Positions 62,168 through 64,000 of a DNA stretch of 64,000 nt are shown here, piece after piece. Origin of the DNA: VRUE01 sp963715455 (GTDB lineage Bacteria > Actinomycetota > Thermoleophilia > Solirubrobacterales > 70-9); NCBI GenBank assembly GCA_963715455.1, contig OY970245.1:682001-746000 (forward strand). Direction: 5' to 3'. The position numbers were made by a program, and so were the translations under genes. The notes beneath the pieces are model-generated. The model was not told where the DNA came from. It saw only the letters and a program-made list of their open reading frames with translations, and ran no database searches. Within the stretch, counting starts at the first letter, position 1, and each line of letters begins with the position of its first letter.

Positions 62168-62851
62168 CTAAAGGTCGCGGGGGCTAATTGCCCCGCTTTG
62201 CAGCGCCCGCTCAACCAAAGCGACCCGCTTTTGGTTCTGCGGCAGGTCCTCGAGGCCGAGCTTCTCGAAGAGGGCGCGCATGTGGGTCTTGACCGCGTCG
62301 ACGCTGAGCTGGAGCTCGTCGGCGATCGCCTGGTTGGTCGGCGGCGTGGCGAAGCTGGAGCCGTCCTTAAAGGGCCGGCAGAGGGCGACGAGGACGCGCT
62401 TCTGACCGGGCGAGATGGTCGCCGCGGCGGGCACATCGCTGGCGATCACGGTTGCTTCCGGCGCCTGCTCACCGCTTTCGCCGGGGCGGCGGTAGAGCAC
62501 CGTGGTCTGGCCGAAGCGCAGAACCTCGCCGTCGCGCAGGCGACGGCGGCCATGGACGCGCTCCGGCCCGACGAAGGAGCCGTTGCGCGAAAGGCCGTCG
62601 TCGAGCAGCGTGCACTCGCCGCCGACCACCTCGATCTGGGCATGCAGGGCGGAGACCTCGCCGTCCCAGTCGAGCCGCAGCCCGGCGGCCTCGCCACGCC
62701 CCACCCAGATCTCCGTCGTGCCGGGTTCGACGATGAGGATCTGCTGCTCGCCCGTGCCGTCGCGGTAGACGAGGAATGGCCGACCACCGCGCTCGGCCTC
62801 GATCTGGGCCTTGAGCTCGGGGGCGCTGGTCTGTCGCGGATCGACGCTCAC
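62168..62851 (-). CDS. FHA domain-HTH fusion regulator
   Basis: 227 residues. The FHA domain (about 48-122) shows VGRGEAAGL, SALHAQIE and DDGLSRNGSFVG, which bind phosphothreonine. After a linker, SPGQKRVLVALCRPF...TNQAIADELQLSVDAVKTHMRALFEKLG is a LuxR-like helix-turn-helix. It would link Ser/Thr kinase signals to transcription. GTG 62851 has TAGGAT-N7. Confidence 0.87.
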   Translation of the reverse strand: MSVDPRQTSAPELKAQIEAERGGRPFLVYRDGTGEQQILIVEPGTTEIWVGRGEAAGLRLDWDGEVSALHAQIEVVGGECTLLDDGLSRNGSFVGPERVHGRRRLRDGEVLRFGQTTVLYRRPGESGEQAPEATVIASDVPAAATISPGQKRVLVALCRPFKDGSSFATPPTNQAIADELQLSVDAVKTHMRALFEKLGLEDLPQNQKRVALVERALQSGAISPRDL

Positions 62852-62858
62852 GCGCCTG

Positions 62859-62864
62859 ATCCTA
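62859..62864 (-). promoter_or_regulatory. -10 box TAGGAT-N7-GTG
   Basis: TAGGAT ends 7 bases before the FHA-HTH start. Confidence 0.45.
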
Positions 62865-62887
62865 CGACTCGCCGACCCCGCTTCGGT

Positions 62888-62922
62888 GCTGCTTTTTGCA
62901 CCTTAAGAGGGCACAAAGCAGC
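62888..62922. promoter_or_regulatory. Hairpin upstream of the FHA-HTH gene
   Basis: GCTGCTTT...AAAGCAGC, continuing TGC/GCA and CCT/AGG to a 4-base loop: an interrupted about 14-bp stem placed just above the -35 region. It may be an operator or a terminator protecting against the IS. Confidence 0.4.
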
Positions 62923-62947
62923 GCCGGACGGGGTGAGCGAGTCCACC

Positions 62948-62953
62948 CCTAGG
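62948..62953. other. Target duplication CCTAGG of the IS481 element
   Basis: CCTAGG immediately precedes the element's TGT terminus. IS481 is known to insert into and duplicate NCTAGN. The right copy is outside the window. Confidence 0.65.
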
Positions 62954-62983
62954 TGTAATTCCTAAGCACGTTGTTCATCCGGA

Positions 62984-63029
62984 CCTCCTTGGAGGCTGGG
63001 GGTGTCGAAGCCACCCAGATCCAAGGAGG
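62984..63029 (+). promoter_or_regulatory. Hairpin sequestering the transposase ribosome site
   Basis: CCTCCTTGGA (62984-62993) pairs with TCCAAGGAGG (63020-63029), which contains the Shine-Dalgarno; CTGGG/CCCAG adds an inner stem. It would keep read-through transcripts untranslated. Confidence 0.6.
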
Positions 63030-63036
63030 ACACCGG

Positions 63037-64000
63037 ATGAAGCTGCACGCTAACGCGCCGCTCGGCCCGAAGGGAAGGGCGGTGATGGCCCGCCGCGTCG
63101 TCGAGGACGGGCTCACGCTCACGGAGGCGGCCGAGGCCGCCGGAGTGAGCGTGAGGACGGCGGGAAAGTGGGCCCGCCGCTACCGCGCCGAAGGCGAGGC
63201 TGGACTGGTTGACCGCAGCTCCGCCCCCGCCACCGTCCACAACGTCACCCCAGCAGATCGTGTCGAGGCGATCGCCGCACTGCGCCGCCTGCGACTCACC
63301 GGACCCGAGATCGCCGAGCTACTCGAGATGGCGACCTCGACTGTCTCAGCGGTGTTGAAGAGGATCGGGCTGGGCAAACTGAGCCGGCTCGAGCCAGCCG
63401 AGCCGATCCAACGCTACGAGCGCACTCGTCCCGGCGAGCTGATCCACATCGACGTCAAGAAGCTGGGTCGGATCGTGGGCGGTGCCGGGCACAGAATCGT
63501 CGGTCGCCAGGGGCAAGGCCACAACCCAAGGAGAACCGATGACTCGGGCGTGCCCCGCAAGCAGATCGGCTGGGAGTGCGTCCACGTCTGTGTCGACGAT
63601 GCCACCCGCCTCGCCTACGTCGAGGTTCTCCCCGACGAGAAGGCGCCCACTGCGATCGGCTTCCTGGGGCGAGCGATCTCCTTTTACCGCTCCCACGGCA
63701 TCGCGGTCGAGCGGCTGATGACCGATAACGGCTCCGCCTATCGCTCCACGAGGCACGCCCTCGCCTGCCGGCGCTTGGGGATCAAACACATTCGCACTCG
63801 GCCCTACCGGCCCCAGACCAACGGCAAGGCCGAGCGCTTCATCCGCACGATGCTGCGTGAGTGGGCATACGCCGCCGTCTACGGCAGCTCGCCCGAGAGG
63901 GCCGCAGCCCTCTCGGGATGGATCGAGCGCTACAACTTCAGGCGAAGACATGGCGCCCTCGGTCACCGGCCGCCGATCGCTCGGCTGCGGGAGCTGAGCG
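63037..64000 (+). CDS. IS481-family transposase (3' end missing)
   Basis: 321 residues before the window ends. Two helix-turn-helix domains (residues 10-60 and 75-112), then an rve DDE core: D139 (LIHIDVKK), D230 (LMTDNGSAY), E266 (TNGKAERFIRT), spaced DD35E. The frame has no stop or frameshift, so it appears intact. ATG 63037, with AAGGAGG 7 bases upstream. Confidence 0.93.
   Translation, partial: MKLHANAPLGPKGRAVMARRVVEDGLTLTEAAEAAGVSVRTAGKWARRYRAEGEAGLVDRSSAPATVHNVTPADRVEAIAALRRLRLTGPEIAELLEMATSTVSAVLKRIGLGKLSRLEPAEPIQRYERTRPGELIHIDVKKLGRIVGGAGHRIVGRQGQGHNPRRTDDSGVPRKQIGWECVHVCVDDATRLAYVEVLPDEKAPTAIGFLGRAISFYRSHGIAVERLMTDNGSAYRSTRHALACRRLGIKHIRTRPYRPQTNGKAERFIRTMLREWAYAAVYGSSPERAAALSGWIERYNFRRRHGALGHRPPIARLRELS

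Larger units (their letters stand above)
62954..64000 (+). mobile_element. IS481-family insertion sequence, left part
   Basis: It begins TGTAATTCCTAAGC (terminal TGT as in the family), includes a hairpin leader and the transposase, and runs off the window end. Confidence 0.85.

Overview
The window is 64 kb of high-GC, gene-dense DNA. The layout points to Actinomycetota, most likely the Thermoleophilia (Solirubrobacter/Conexibacter-like). Supporting signs are a dnaK-grpE-dnaJ-hspR-clpB operon under a MerR-type HspR, an inositol-phosphate synthase next to a CDP-alcohol phosphotransferase, an F420-type LLM oxidoreductase, and families of secreted proteins (beta-propellers, calcium-loop proteins) known to me mainly from that class. 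The lineage is an inference from gene content. No gap between genes exceeds about 210 bases, and I saw no rRNA or CRISPR array.

Region by region: 1-1026 is the end of a thiamin operon (thiO end, fused ThiS-ThiG), followed by tRNA-Lys. From 1.8 to 25 kb lies most of de novo purine synthesis in separate minus-strand blocks: purN-purH, purF, purC-purS-purQ-purL, and GYD-purD-purE-purB. purM and purK are not here. Between these blocks are a LOG-family hydrolase, a nitronate monooxygenase, a secreted propeller, a divergent TetR/MFS efflux pair, a sugar ABC importer, a P450, a thioredoxin-fold protein and a Phd/VapC toxin-antitoxin pair. 25-28 kb holds cell-wall functions (a multidomain lytic transglycosylase). 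28-34.5 kb is the chaperone operon. 35-43 kb holds a secreted nuclease-fold protein, cytochrome c, endonuclease III, an alpha/beta hydrolase and an inositol-lipid-like cluster: PAP2 protein, CDP-alcohol phosphotransferase, INO1, and an unusual glycosyltransferase-half/PHP fusion. 43-62.9 kb is mixed housekeeping (argF, lgt, prmC, lysS, an RNA methyltransferase, SDRs, tRNA-Val, an FtsH-like protease, an FHA-HTH regulator) and secreted paralogues. The window ends inside an IS481-type insertion sequence.

Two genome-wide habits are visible. First, at least 17 genes lack a Shine-Dalgarno and instead carry a TANNNT hexamer (very often TAGGCT, TAGCCT, TAGCAT or TAGGAT) 6-9 bases before the start codon, which is the signature of leaderless transcription. 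Second, three convergent gene pairs share the tetranucleotide CTAG as overlapping TAG stop codons; CTAG is also the core of the IS481 target.

The most novel signals are (a) two copies of an about 80-bp hairpin element (19425-19508 and inside grpE at 32525-32605) with conserved internal and apical loops but a completely different inner stem whose base pairing is preserved; (b) the PimA-like half-glycosyltransferase fused to a PHP phosphoesterase directly after INO1; and (c) twin 16-bp dyads covering both start codons of the divergent TetR/MFS pair.
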